Shown piece by piece: positions 18,280-26,669 of a stretch of DNA of 35,197 nucleotides. Both the position numbers and the translations under genes were made by a program. The notes below the pieces were generated by a model. It ran no database searches. It was not told the DNA's origin and worked only from the letters and a program-made list of their open reading frames with translations. Within the stretch, counting starts at the first letter, position 1. Every line of letters begins with the position of its first letter. The DNA comes from an uncultured Bacteroidales bacterium (GTDB lineage Bacteria > Bacteroidota > Bacteroidia > Bacteroidales > Paludibacteraceae): NCBI GenBank assembly GCA_946187555.1, contig CAMHQP010000012.1, forward strand, positions 1 to 35,197, in the 5' to 3' direction.

Positions 18280-19647
18280 TTAATACCGTAAAGCGGATTC
18301 AATTTGGGATACCGTCTGCCGGAGAACCGGGTCAAACTCAAGTTTCTCTTTGACGAGCGCGATCGAATGGAGCACCGTTGCGTGCGTACGTTTACCCATC
18401 TTAAAGCCAATCTCCGTGAGCGAACTATCCGTCAATTCTTTGGTCAAGTAGATCGCCAGATGACGTGCATTGCTAACCTCGCGGGAACGATTGGCAGAGA
18501 GGAGTGCTTTCTCGGGCACACTGTAATGTTCTGCGACAGCACCGATGACATCTCCGACGGTGATCTTACGCGGCTGGATAGCGACGATATGACTTACCAC
18601 TTGTTCTGCCAGTTTGACATCTATCTCACGGTCTGTGAGCGTCGAGTGCGCCAAGAGGGAAGCTAAGATACCTTCGAGGTCACGTACAGAGTTGCGTACA
18701 TTCGATGCGATGAAGTCCACTACGTCGTCCGTGAGGGATATACCGTCACGACGCATCTTAGACAGCAGGATATTCTTACGCAACTGATAGTCCGGATGCT
18801 TGATCTCGGCGGAGAGTCCCCATTTGAAACGGGTGAGGAGTCGCTCCTCGATGTCCTTGAGCTCAATAGGCGGACGATCAGAAGTAAGAATGAGTTGCTT
18901 TCGGCTCTGCTGCAGGTAGTTGAAGATGTGGAAGAATGTATCCTGCGTTCCCTTGAGTCCGGCGAAATACTGGATATCATCTACGATGAGTACGTCCACC
19001 GTCTGGTAGAAATTAAGGAAGTCCGGGATTCGGTTGGTCTTCGCAGCATCCTGATATTGCAGTTTGAAGGTATTGGCGCTAACGTACAACACGCGCGCAT
19101 GGGGATTAAACGTCTTCACCTGATTACCGATTGCGTTCGCCAAGTGGGTCTTCCCTACTCCGCTACCTCCGTAAACAAAGAGGGGGTTGAAAGCGGTGTA
19201 ACCGGGTTGTTTGGCGATAGCTATACCGGCCGTACGCGCGAGTTTATTGGGTTCTCCCGCCACGAACGAGTCAAAGGTATAGAACGTATTAAGTTGCGAA
19301 TCAAAAGAATCAGGTTGCTTAGGCGCATTATTAATAGGATTCACATGCGCTTGCGCACCTGCGGACGGGAGCATGGTAGCTGCGCCGGAGGCAGAGTCAA
19401 TGAGCACACGGTACTCCAAGTGTGTACCTTGCCCGAACACGCGGATGATGGTAGCCGAGAGGAGTTGGATATAATTCTCTTCAATATATTCGGCCACGAA
19501 CTGCGATTTGACTTGGAGTACTAATACTCCGTTCTCGAACTGCAACGGAATAATGGGCGCGAACCAGGTCTGGTACGCACTGCTGGTCAAGTTGTCAGCC
19601 AAGATAGTCTGACATTGAGCCCATTTTTGTTGCAATTCCGTTGTCAT
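18280..19647 (-). CDS. dnaA: Chromosomal replication initiator DnaA
   Basis: A 455-aa AAA+ initiator. Domain I spans about 1-85, a variable linker with NPINNAPKQPDSFDSQL follows, then NTFYTFDSFVAGEPNKLA. Walker A is GGSGVGKT (160-167), Walker B VLIVDDIQYF. The C-terminal DNA-binding domain carries the DnaA signature around LTEIGFKMGKRTHATVLHS. All expected domains are present and the length is normal. It has its own promoter 45-75 bases upstream. The gene-free region behind it contains DnaA-box-like 9-mers, so local autoregulation is possible. Confidence 0.98.
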   Translation of the reverse strand: MTTELQQKWAQCQTILADNLTSSAYQTWFAPIIPLQFENGVLVLQVKSQFVAEYIEENYIQLLSATIIRVFGQGTHLEYRVLIDSASGAATMLPSAGAQAHVNPINNAPKQPDSFDSQLNTFYTFDSFVAGEPNKLARTAGIAIAKQPGYTAFNPLFVYGGSGVGKTHLANAIGNQVKTFNPHARVLYVSANTFKLQYQDAAKTNRIPDFLNFYQTVDVLIVDDIQYFAGLKGTQDTFFHIFNYLQQSRKQLILTSDRPPIELKDIEERLLTRFKWGLSAEIKHPDYQLRKNILLSKMRRDGISLTDDVVDFIASNVRNSVRDLEGILASLLAHSTLTDREIDVKLAEQVVSHIVAIQPRKITVGDVIGAVAEHYSVPEKALLSANRSREVSNARHLAIYLTKELTDSSLTEIGFKMGKRTHATVLHSIALVKEKLEFDPVLRQTVSQIESALRY

Positions 19648-19688
19648 TTTTGTTCGTTTTTATACCCTCGATTTTTCGAAAGCGAGTG

Positions 19689-19720
19689 CAAAGGTACTAC
19701 AAATTTTTGAATTGAGCAAA
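19689..19720 (-). promoter_or_regulatory. Promoter of dnaA
   Basis: On the minus strand, TTTG (19720-19717), a 20-bp spacer with TCAAAAA, and TACCTTTG (19696-19689). The start region GCACTCGCTTTCGAAA matches the tRNA-Ser and tRNA-Glu promoters. The leader is about 35-40 nt. Confidence 0.85.
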
Positions 19721-20013
19721 TCGTCAATTGAGTTGTCAAAAAACAATTATGCGTAACTGCCTGAAATTAAGACAATTACGCATAACTATGCTATTTTTCA
19801 ATAAGTTACGGAAGTTTTCAACGTCAAAAGCCCGTATTTTCGGCACTTCCGATATTTGCAATAGTGGAGTGATTTTTTTGTTAATATTTTTTATAATCCA
19901 CTAGTTTTTCGGGTAGTTATGGATTGTTGAAAAATAATTCAATTTATAAAATCTCCAAATTGTGGAACAGGTGTTCCTCGATAGTTTTCAACAATTTTAT
20001 ACCCTATTTTTCG
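19721..20013. other. AT-rich gene-free region upstream of dnaA, possible oriC
   Basis: No coding region was found here. It holds TTTTCAATA (19795), TTTTCAACG (19815), TGTTGAAAA (19925) and TTTTCAACA (19985); TTTTCAACA matches the classic DnaA box TTATCCACA at 7 of 9 bases. TGTGGAACA (19961) is another 7-of-9 match. A very AT-rich run (about 19871-19896) is bounded by AGTGGA (19863) and TCCACT (19897). TTTTTCGGGT repeats at 19905 and 20007, and TATACCCT plus ATTTTTCG occur near both borders (19661 and 19998). The origin call is inference; boxes are imperfect. Confidence 0.45.
19747..19785. repeat. 10-bp inverted repeat upstream of the dnaA promoter
   Basis: TTATGCGTAA (19747-19756) and TTACGCATAA (19776-19785) are perfect reverse complements, 19 bp apart. 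Each is itself a near-palindrome inside ACAATTAYGCRTAACT, so the pair can also be read as two direct operator copies 29 bp apart. Confidence 0.7.
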
Positions 20014-20015
20014 GG

Positions 20016-20915
20016 TTACTTATCCTTCTTGCCAAAGATAGAGAAATGGACGTAGCGTTTGGGGTGTGCTTTGAGGTCTTGGAGGAGTGAATCAGCCGAA
20101 ATGATAGTGGCATCAATATGCTGTAAAATCGGCGATTTCACTTGTGCCACAACGGCATTGACGTTATCCACCGCGGTGTCCACACGCGCAATGGTAGATT
20201 TGATATCAGCCGCCTTAACATCCGCCACGATGGTATTGAGGTTGGCGATCGCTGTATCGGCATTGTTGATGATACGCGGAACCTGGTTATTCATCATGCT
20301 TTTGAGGTCAGTCGAGACGGATGTGAGGTCACCGGAAATGCGGTCGATATTGGTTAGAGAATGTTGGATATGATTGCCATCCACCTGCGTACGGATCTGC
20401 GCAATGAGCGAATCAACATTTATAACGGCCTTGTCCACGTCTTGGATCGCACCATCTACATGAGCGAGAAGTTCAGTCTGGAGAGATTCCATGAGTCCGG
20501 GCACATAGGTAGTCGGCAGGAAAGCGCCATGGGCAATGATTGGTGATTGGTCATTGGTGATTGGTAATTGGTCGGGGAATTGCAATTCGATTGCCATACC
20601 ACCGAGCAGTCCGTCCGAGACGAGTGCCATGTGGGTGCCTGCAGGAAGTGCAATATCTTTGTTGATGGAGATATCGATGGTGAAGGCGCTGTCGCGGGTA
20701 AAGTCATAATGGATTTTATCCACTTGTCCCACTTTATGTCCGCGGATGTACACAGCAGCCTGTTCCTCAAGGTTGTGGAGGTTATAGAACGTACCGTGGT
20801 AACTATTCGTAGGCGAGAAGATATTGACGCCTTTGAGGAAGTTTAATCCAAAAAAGAGGAGGAAGAGACAAACGGTGGCCAAGACGCCGACCTTGATTTC
20901 TCGTGCGTATTTCAT
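20016..20915 (-). CDS. MCE/MlaD-family substrate-binding protein
   Basis: A 299-aa protein with one N-terminal transmembrane anchor (about 8-28) and a periplasmic MCE domain (about 35-115: AVYIRGHKVGQVDKIHYDF, GLLGGMAIEL), the fold used by MlaD for lipid trafficking between membranes. A second half rich in Asp/Ile/Val repeats (about 150-285, IINNADTAIANLNTIVADVK) looks coiled-coil. A 7-bp repeat array at 20537-20571 inserts about 12 residues (PITNDQSPIIAHG region) after the MCE core. No ABC permease or ATPase gene is nearby. It follows the amidase by 20 bases and is probably co-transcribed with it. Confidence 0.9.
   Translation of the reverse strand: MKYAREIKVGVLATVCLFLLFFGLNFLKGVNIFSPTNSYHGTFYNLHNLEEQAAVYIRGHKVGQVDKIHYDFTRDSAFTIDISINKDIALPAGTHMALVSDGLLGGMAIELQFPDQLPITNDQSPIIAHGAFLPTTYVPGLMESLQTELLAHVDGAIQDVDKAVINVDSLIAQIRTQVDGNHIQHSLTNIDRISGDLTSVSTDLKSMMNNQVPRIINNADTAIANLNTIVADVKAADIKSTIARVDTAVDNVNAVVAQVKSPILQHIDATIISADSLLQDLKAHPKRYVHFSIFGKKDK
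20537..20571. repeat. Five 7-bp repeats inside the mlaD-like gene
   Basis: TGATTGG, TGATTGG, TCATTGG, TGATTGG, TAATTGG, exactly phased. On the coding strand they specify about residues 115-127 between the MCE core and the PGLME segment. The TAATTGG unit is shared with the groEL-stop repeat. Confidence 0.88.
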
Positions 20916-20935
20916 ATGTGTTATTTTAGCAGTTG

Positions 20936-22042
20936 TTATTGTTCAAATTTGGTTATCCAGCAATCCGGGAAGAGGGATCGTATTTCTTGTTGTTTTGCCG
21001 CCACTTTGGCACGATCGGTGTCGATGATGGCGTAGTATTTGTACCAATCGCCCACTTTGCGGTATTCGCAGGGGATGCCTTTGAGTTTGGGATCGGATGG
21101 ATCAAGAGGCGTACGGGACGCGCAAATCTGGAGTGCGTAATAGGTTGTAGGGGTTGTTGTAGGGGTGGTTGTAGCTTCATCCCGATTCCGTGTCGTTAGC
21201 GTGTCGTTACCGTGTTTTGCCGTATCGACGGGTTGTGCGGCGACAGAAACGGCTTGTGCCGTCGTATCGATGGCAAGTGTCTCTTTGCGGACGGCTTGCT
21301 TATGGGTATAAGCGCCGAAAGCGTTGACGAGTGCGTTCGCCATTTGTGCGATAGAAGCTTTCTCGTTAAGGAAGCGTTCTTCTTCGGGATTGGAGATAAA
21401 GCCCATCTCAAAGAGGATGGCGGGGCATGCCGTCTTGAGGAGCACCCAGAAAGAGGCCTGTTGAACGCCGCGGTCGGAGCGGTTGAGATGTCCGACGAAG
21501 CGTTGCTGCACCTGCTCGGCGAACTGAAGCGACTGATCCATGAAACTGTTCTGCATAAGCTCGAACATGATGTAAGAGTCAATCGAGTTCGGGTCAAAAC
21601 CTTGATAGGTCGTTTTGTAATCCGCCTCAAGCTTCATCACGGCGTTCTCTCGCATAGCGACATCGAGGTTCTTCTCCATCTTCTCGGTTCCGAGGATGAA
21701 GGTCTCCACACCCTTGGAAGCCTTGTTTTCCGAGGCGTTGGCGTGGATGGAGATAAAGAGGTCAGCATTGTTCTTGTTCGCAATGTCCGCGCGCGTTTGG
21801 AGAGGAATGAACACGTCCGTATTACGCGTATAGACGACGTTAACATCCGGATATTGCTCGTTGATAAGTTCGCCCATCTTGAGCACGAGCGCGAGATTTA
21901 GGTTTTTCTCTTGCGAGAATTTTCCCACGGCTCCCGGGTCTTTACCCCCGTGTCCGGCATCGAGCACGACGGTATAGGGTTTCTGCGCTGCCAAAGGCAG
22001 AGCAAAAATAAATGCAAGCGCTATGAATAGAATTTTTCGCAT
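20936..22042 (-). CDS. N-acetylmuramoyl-L-alanine amidase (Amidase_3) with SPOR-like tail
   Basis: A 368-aa secreted zinc amidase that removes peptides from glycan strands, used in cell separation. A signal peptide (about 1-19) precedes the Amidase_3 domain: DAGHGG (H31), QEKNLNL (E45), ISIHANAS (third zinc ligand His), and PAILFEMGFISNPEEE (catalytic Glu). A threonine/proline linker (about 288-299) leads to a C-terminal region of about 70 residues (YYALQICASRTPL to ITKFEQ) that resembles a SPOR domain, which binds denuded septal glycan. Its promoter is at 22065-22096. Confidence 0.93.
   Translation of the reverse strand: MRKILFIALAFIFALPLAAQKPYTVVLDAGHGGKDPGAVGKFSQEKNLNLALVLKMGELINEQYPDVNVVYTRNTDVFIPLQTRADIANKNNADLFISIHANASENKASKGVETFILGTEKMEKNLDVAMRENAVMKLEADYKTTYQGFDPNSIDSYIMFELMQNSFMDQSLQFAEQVQQRFVGHLNRSDRGVQQASFWVLLKTACPAILFEMGFISNPEEERFLNEKASIAQMANALVNAFGAYTHKQAVRKETLAIDTTAQAVSVAAQPVDTAKHGNDTLTTRNRDEATTTPTTTPTTYYALQICASRTPLDPSDPKLKGIPCEYRKVGDWYKYYAIIDTDRAKVAAKQQEIRSLFPDCWITKFEQ
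21143..21220. repeat. Short tandem repeats in the amidase linker
   Basis: Two arrays: GGTTGTAGGGGT and TGTTGTAGGGGT plus a partial third 12-bp unit (21143-21174), coding for TTTP repeats; and CCGTGTCGTTA, GCGTGTCGTTA, CCGTGTTTTGC, an 11-bp unit three times (21188-21220). Both lie in the low-complexity linker before the SPOR-like tail. Confidence 0.75.
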
Positions 22043-22064
22043 TATAAGCCAATTTAATCGATTG

Positions 22065-22096
22065 CAAAATTACTATTTTTTTCACAAATAGCCAAT
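22065..22096 (-). promoter_or_regulatory. Promoter of the amidase gene
   Basis: On the minus strand, ATTG (22096-22093), a 20-bp spacer and TAATTTTG (22072-22065). The -33 box is weaker than others here. Confidence 0.65.
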
Positions 22097-22163
22097 TCTA
22101 CATTTTGCTTTTAGCAATTTTTATGCCAAAAGGACGTTTTTTTTCGTTTTTTATGCGCGCGGG

Positions 22164-22195
22164 CTTGCGTATATGAAAATTATTTCGTACCTTTG
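22164..22195 (+). promoter_or_regulatory. Promoter of rel
   Basis: CTTG (22164-22167), a 20-bp spacer and TACCTTTG (22188-22195). The ATG is at 22216, a leader of about 15 nt. It diverges from the amidase promoter; here the main gene direction flips. Confidence 0.75.
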
Positions 22196-22215
22196 CGCGG
22201 TATTTTGGGCACACT

Positions 22216-24486
22216 ATGCAAAAAAGTGAGTTTACACCGGAAGAAGAATTGATGATCCAACGCGAGTTTGAGGCGTTGTTGGACGACTATGCGCACACTC
22301 CGCACCGACAGAAAGTGGAGTTGATCACGCATGCGTTCAATTTCGCGTACAAGGCGCATTACGGTGTACGTCGTTTGAGTGGCGAGCCGTATATCATGCA
22401 TCCGCTTGCTGTCGCGCGCATTTGTGTGCGTGAGATCGGTTTGGGTAGCACGAGTATCTGTTCGGCGTTGTTGCATGATGTGGTGGAAGACACAGACTAC
22501 ACGGAGCAGGATATCGCCGGTCTGTTCGGCGATAAGATCGCGCAGATCGTAGGCGGTTTGACGAAGATCAGCGGCGGTGTCTTCGGTGAGCAAGCGAGTG
22601 AACAGGCGGAGAACTTCCGAAAGTTGCTGCTGACCATCAGCGATGATATCCGCGTGGTGTTGATCAAGATTGCCGACCGACTGCATAACATGCGTACCTT
22701 GGGTTCGCAGCGCAAAGACAAGCAATACAAGATAGCCGGAGAGACACAGTATATCTACGCGCCGCTGGCGCACCGCTTGGGTCTGTTCCCGATCAAGACG
22801 GAATTGGAGGACTTGAGTTTTAAGTACCAGCATCCGGAGACCTGGCAAGAGATCCACGACAAGTTGGAGGCCATCAAATCCACCAAGTTGGAGAACTACG
22901 AAGTGTTTGCCCAACCTATCCGCGAGCGGCTAGAAAGTATGGGTTATACTTTCACGCTCAAAGCGCGTATCAAGTCGGTTTACTCGATCTGGAAGAAGAT
23001 GATGAGCAAGCAATGCGCTTTTGAGGACGTGTATGACATTATGGCTGTTCGAATCATCTTCACGCCGCACGAGACGATGAGTGAGAAAGACCAGTGCTGG
23101 ATGATCTATTCGGCTATCACGGAAATCTACCGTCCGCACCCGGAGCGTATACGCGACTGGATCTCGACGCCAAAAGCCAACGGTTACGAGGCGTTGCACG
23201 TAACGGTGATGGGCAAGAACGGCGAGTGGATAGAGGTGCAGATTCGTACCGACCGCATGCACGAGATTGCCGAACACGGTTATGCAGCGCACTGGAAATA
23301 CAAGACGGGTGAGTCGGACGACAGCGAATTGGATAAGTGGTTACAGGAGATCAAAGACATTCTCGCGCACCCGGATAAGGATGCGATGGAGTTCTTGGGG
23401 ACGTTCAAGCTCAACCTGTTTGCGCAAGAGGTGTTTGTCTTTACGCCGAAGGGAGAGATCAAGACGATGCCGCAGGGTTCGACGGCTCTGGACTTCGCTT
23501 TCCTACTCCACTCCGAATTAGGCGAACATTGTATCGGTGCGAAAGTGAACCACGCGCTCGTGCCGTTGTCGTACCAACTCAAGGGCGGCGATCAGGTGGA
23601 AGTGCTGACGTCTAACAGCCAGCATCCGCAGAAAGAATGGTTGAAGATCGTGACAACCGCCAAAGCGCGCAAGGGGCTGAATCAGTATTTCATGCGTGAG
23701 GAGCGCAAATACACGAAACACGGTGAACGGCTGGTGGACGATGCCATCAGTATGGACAAGGACTTAGCCGCCAACCGCGAAGAGTCTTTGGCACGATTAT
23801 TGAACTACTACGGCATGACGCAACCGTCGGAGTTGTATGCGGAAGTAGGGCAAGGAGCCATACGATTGGATAATATCCGCGACATCGTGTTCCCCAAACG
23901 CGGTTGGAAATCATTCATACCATTCCTCGGGAATGACAAAATGAGCGCAGTGAAGCCGCATGACAGTCAAGAGTCAAAAGCCAAGAGTCAAGAGCCGCAA
24001 GAAGCGCCGAAGGAGAAGAAGAAAGAGGCGCATGCGATCATACTGACGGATGAGAACTTAGGAAAAGAGTATCTGCTGAGCAGTTGTTGTCATCCGATCC
24101 CGGGCGATGAAGTGCTGGGCTATAAGGACGAGAAGGGTCAGATGTACATCCACAAAGTGGATTGTCCGGAAGCGGCGTTGTTGAAGACCAGTTTTGGTAA
24201 GCGCCTGTATTCAGCCAGCTGGAACACGCATCGCGTACAATCGTTCGTGGAGACGATCGAGCTGAAGGGTATAGACCGCTTTGGTGTGTTTATCCAAGTG
24301 CTGCAAACCATCACGACGGAGTTCCACATCAACATGCGCGCGATTAACGTATCCAGCGAAGACGGTATCTTCAAGGGCACGATGGAACTATACGTGTACG
24401 ACCGCTCCGAGTTGGAAGACCTGTTGAAAGCAATTCGTAAAATCGAAAATATCAAAGAAGTTAAACGAGTGATAACTGATAATTAA
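22216..24486 (+). CDS. rel: Bifunctional (p)ppGpp synthetase/hydrolase Rel (RelA/SpoT family)
   Basis: A 756-aa stringent-response enzyme. The N-terminal hydrolase keeps its HD motif, with H87-D88 in LLHDVVEDTDY and KIADRLHNMRTL. The synthetase domain has RIRDWISTPKANGYEALH (Y324 in the substrate loop) and VQIRTDRMHEIAEHGYAAHW. A TGS domain follows (VFVFTPKGEIKTMPQGSTAL), then a C-terminal region with SSCCHPIPGDEVLGY and a final ACT domain. Both active sites look intact. A linker before the CHPIPGDE segment holds a 7-bp repeat array (23965-23992) followed by a lysine-rich patch. The next gene starts 15 bases on. Confidence 0.97.
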   Translation: MQKSEFTPEEELMIQREFEALLDDYAHTPHRQKVELITHAFNFAYKAHYGVRRLSGEPYIMHPLAVARICVREIGLGSTSICSALLHDVVEDTDYTEQDIAGLFGDKIAQIVGGLTKISGGVFGEQASEQAENFRKLLLTISDDIRVVLIKIADRLHNMRTLGSQRKDKQYKIAGETQYIYAPLAHRLGLFPIKTELEDLSFKYQHPETWQEIHDKLEAIKSTKLENYEVFAQPIRERLESMGYTFTLKARIKSVYSIWKKMMSKQCAFEDVYDIMAVRIIFTPHETMSEKDQCWMIYSAITEIYRPHPERIRDWISTPKANGYEALHVTVMGKNGEWIEVQIRTDRMHEIAEHGYAAHWKYKTGESDDSELDKWLQEIKDILAHPDKDAMEFLGTFKLNLFAQEVFVFTPKGEIKTMPQGSTALDFAFLLHSELGEHCIGAKVNHALVPLSYQLKGGDQVEVLTSNSQHPQKEWLKIVTTAKARKGLNQYFMREERKYTKHGERLVDDAISMDKDLAANREESLARLLNYYGMTQPSELYAEVGQGAIRLDNIRDIVFPKRGWKSFIPFLGNDKMSAVKPHDSQESKAKSQEPQEAPKEKKKEAHAIILTDENLGKEYLLSSCCHPIPGDEVLGYKDEKGQMYIHKVDCPEAALLKTSFGKRLYSASWNTHRVQSFVETIELKGIDRFGVFIQVLQTITTEFHINMRAINVSSEDGIFKGTMELYVYDRSELEDLLKAIRKIENIKEVKRVITDN
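23965..23992. repeat. Four 7-bp repeats inside rel
   Basis: AGTCAAG, AGTCAAA, AGCCAAG, AGTCAAG. They encode part of the linker DSQESKAKSQEP (about residues 583-594) ahead of the SCCHPIPGD segment. Confidence 0.85.
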
Positions 24487-24501
24487 AAAATGTTTGTTTA
24501 T

Positions 24502-25581
24502 ATGAAAAAGATTTTGAGTACTCTCTGCATGGCTCTTGTAGCAGTAGCCATGATGGCACAAGATCCTGTAATCACGTTTGAGAAGACCGAGCATGACTTC
24601 GGTAAGATTAACGAAGGCGACGGCCGTGTGTCGGTAGTGTTTGAGTTTAAGAACGAAGGTATGGCTCCGTTGATTTTGAGCAATGTACGCGCGAGCTGCG
24701 GTTGTACGACTCCGACATGGACGAAAGAGCCGGTAGAGCCGGGTCAGACCGGTAGCATCACCGTGACCTATAACCCGAACGGTCGTCCGGGACGTTTCCA
24801 GAAGACCGTCACCATCACGTCGAATGCCACCGAGCCGACAAAGAAAGTGTATATCAAGGGTGAGGTGATTCCGAAGAGCGCTAAACCGGTGAATAAATAC
24901 ACGGTAGCTGTCGGAGACCTGAGTATGAAGGACAAAACGCTGAACTTGGGTACCATCAAGAAAGGTGAGACTAAGAACGGCGAGTTGGAGTATGCCAACC
25001 TGACGCAAGCTGATCATCATGTAGAGTTGGCTACCAATGCCGCAGATGCTTTCCTGATCAGCCAAGTGACACTGGCAGATCCGAAGCCGAACGAGGTGGG
25101 TAAGTTCATGTTTGCCATCGACACCAAGAGTCCGAAACTGTACGGTCCTATCGAAGCATATGCATACGTAGTGATCGACGGTAAGAAAGAGATCAGCGAG
25201 ACGTATCGTCTGACCATCAAGGCCAACGTAGAGGAAGATTTCAGCCAGATGACCGTGGAGCAGAAACAACAAGCTCCGATCATCGAGACCGCTGCTGAGC
25301 AGAACGCAGGTAAAATCGCTGCCGGCAAGACGCTTAAGTTCAGCTTCCCGATCAAGAATATCGGTGTTAACCCGCTGGAAGTTCGTCGTGCCTACACCGC
25401 AGACAAAGCGCTCACAGTGAAGGCTCCGAAAGCCGTTAAGTCCGGCAAGAAAGGTGCCATCACGGTAGAGATCCATACCAACGGTATGAAGCCGGGTAAC
25501 TACAGCCGTGAGATCGTGGTTATCACGAATGACTACGTTAATCCGATCAAGAAAGTAAAGCTCAACTTCGTTGTTGAATGA
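24502..25581 (+). CDS. Secreted DUF1573-type Ig-like repeat protein
   Basis: A 359-aa periplasmic or surface protein with a signal peptide (MKKILSTLCMALVAVAMMAQ). The first Ig-like domain shows the DUF1573 signature: ITFEKTEHDFGKINEGD, ILSNVRASCGCTTPTW, EPVEPGQTGSITVTYNP and FQKTVTITSNATEP. A second domain is around 135-240 and a third (FSFPIKNIGVNPLEVRRAY to VKLNFVVE) closes the protein. The fold resembles HYDIN/ASPM-type domains; the function is unknown. The start at 24502 begins the signal peptide; ATG 24490 would add MFVY. Its stop overlaps meaB by four bases. Confidence 0.88.
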   Translation: MKKILSTLCMALVAVAMMAQDPVITFEKTEHDFGKINEGDGRVSVVFEFKNEGMAPLILSNVRASCGCTTPTWTKEPVEPGQTGSITVTYNPNGRPGRFQKTVTITSNATEPTKKVYIKGEVIPKSAKPVNKYTVAVGDLSMKDKTLNLGTIKKGETKNGELEYANLTQADHHVELATNAADAFLISQVTLADPKPNEVGKFMFAIDTKSPKLYGPIEAYAYVVIDGKKEISETYRLTIKANVEEDFSQMTVEQKQQAPIIETAAEQNAGKIAAGKTLKFSFPIKNIGVNPLEVRRAYTADKALTVKAPKAVKSGKKGAITVEIHTNGMKPGNYSREIVVITNDYVNPIKKVKLNFVVE

Positions 25582-26669
25582 TAGATCATCCTGAAAATAG
25601 CGCAGAGTATAAGGGTTTGACGGTGAATGCAGGTGTAGAGAACTTGCCATCCGTCAACCCGTATGCTACGTTTCGCCGTAAGAAAACGGTGTTGAGCCCC
25701 GAAGAGTATTTCGAGGGTATTCGCCGTGGAGATATGACGATTCTGAGTCAGGCTGTGACGCTGGTGGAGAGTAATCTGCTGGCGGATCAGGAGATTGCGC
25801 AGAAGGTGATCGAGTTATGCCTACCCTACGCCGGTAATTCGATACGCGTGGGTATAACGGGTGTTCCGGGAGCAGGTAAATCGACGTTCATCGAGGCCTT
25901 GGGAAGCGAGTTATGCGACCATGGCAAGAAACTCGCCGTACTGGCGATCGACCCGTCGAGTGAACGAAGTAAGGGATCTATCTTAGGCGACAAGACCCGC
26001 ATGAACGAATTGTCCGTCAAGTCGAATGCGTTCATCCGCCCCAGCCCGAGTGCGGGTTCATTAGGCGGCGTAGCGCGTAAGACGCGCGAGACGATCGTGC
26101 TCTGCGAAGCAGCAGGATTTGATACGATACTCCTGGAGACGGTGGGTGTGGGTCAGTCCGAGACAGCGGCGCACTCGATGGTCGATTATTTCCTGTTGCT
26201 GCAAGTGACCGGAACAGGTGACGAGTTACAGGGTATCAAGCGCGGTATCATGGAGATGGCGGACGGAATCGCCATCAATAAATGCGATGGTAATAATATA
26301 GAACGCGCACACGCGGCGCGCGTGAGCTTTAAGAACGCACTGATGCTCTTCCCGCCCTCAGAGAGCGGATGGACACCGGAAGCGATATGCTGCTCGTCCA
26401 TCGACCATTCGGGCGTAATGGATGTGTGGAAGAATATCGAAGACTACATCGCGTTCACCAAGAAGAACGGCTATTTCGATGCCCACCGGACGGAACAGGC
26501 CAAGTACTGGATGTACGAGACGATCAACCAGGCGCTGCTGGACGGATTCTACAAGAGCGAACAGATGGAGCACCAGATCGAAGTAGCTGAACGGCAGGTG
26601 CTCAATAACGAGATAAGCAGTTTTATCGCTGCGCATAATTTATTAACTGCATATGGCAGGAACAAGTAA
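25578..26669 (+). CDS. meaB: MeaB/ArgK-type GTPase (methylmalonyl-CoA mutase chaperone)
   Basis: A 363-aa G3E-family GTPase that protects and reloads the B12-dependent methylmalonyl-CoA mutase. Motifs: Walker A GVPGAGKST (about 95-103), AIDPSSERSKGSILGDKTRM, RPSPSAGSLGGVARKTRE, ETVGVGQSE, and NKCDGNN for guanine recognition. Length is normal. It starts in the stop of the DUF1573 gene (ATGA) and overlaps dnaB by 17 bases, so it is translated within the same run although no mutase gene is present in the window. Confidence 0.96.
   Translation: MIDHPENSAEYKGLTVNAGVENLPSVNPYATFRRKKTVLSPEEYFEGIRRGDMTILSQAVTLVESNLLADQEIAQKVIELCLPYAGNSIRVGITGVPGAGKSTFIEALGSELCDHGKKLAVLAIDPSSERSKGSILGDKTRMNELSVKSNAFIRPSPSAGSLGGVARKTRETIVLCEAAGFDTILLETVGVGQSETAAHSMVDYFLLLQVTGTGDELQGIKRGIMEMADGIAINKCDGNNIERAHAARVSFKNALMLFPPSESGWTPEAICCSSIDHSGVMDVWKNIEDYIAFTKKNGYFDAHRTEQAKYWMYETINQALLDGFYKSEQMEHQIEVAERQVLNNEISSFIAAHNLLTAYGRNK

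Noticed and set aside
20537..20571. CRISPR-like array
   Set aside because: The units are only 7 bp, directly adjacent, lie in a coding frame, and have no unique spacers.
24388..25650. 420-codon open frame antisense to the DUF1573 gene
   Set aside because: It spans three sense genes and their junctions with no start signals. It is explained by the base bias of the sense strand.
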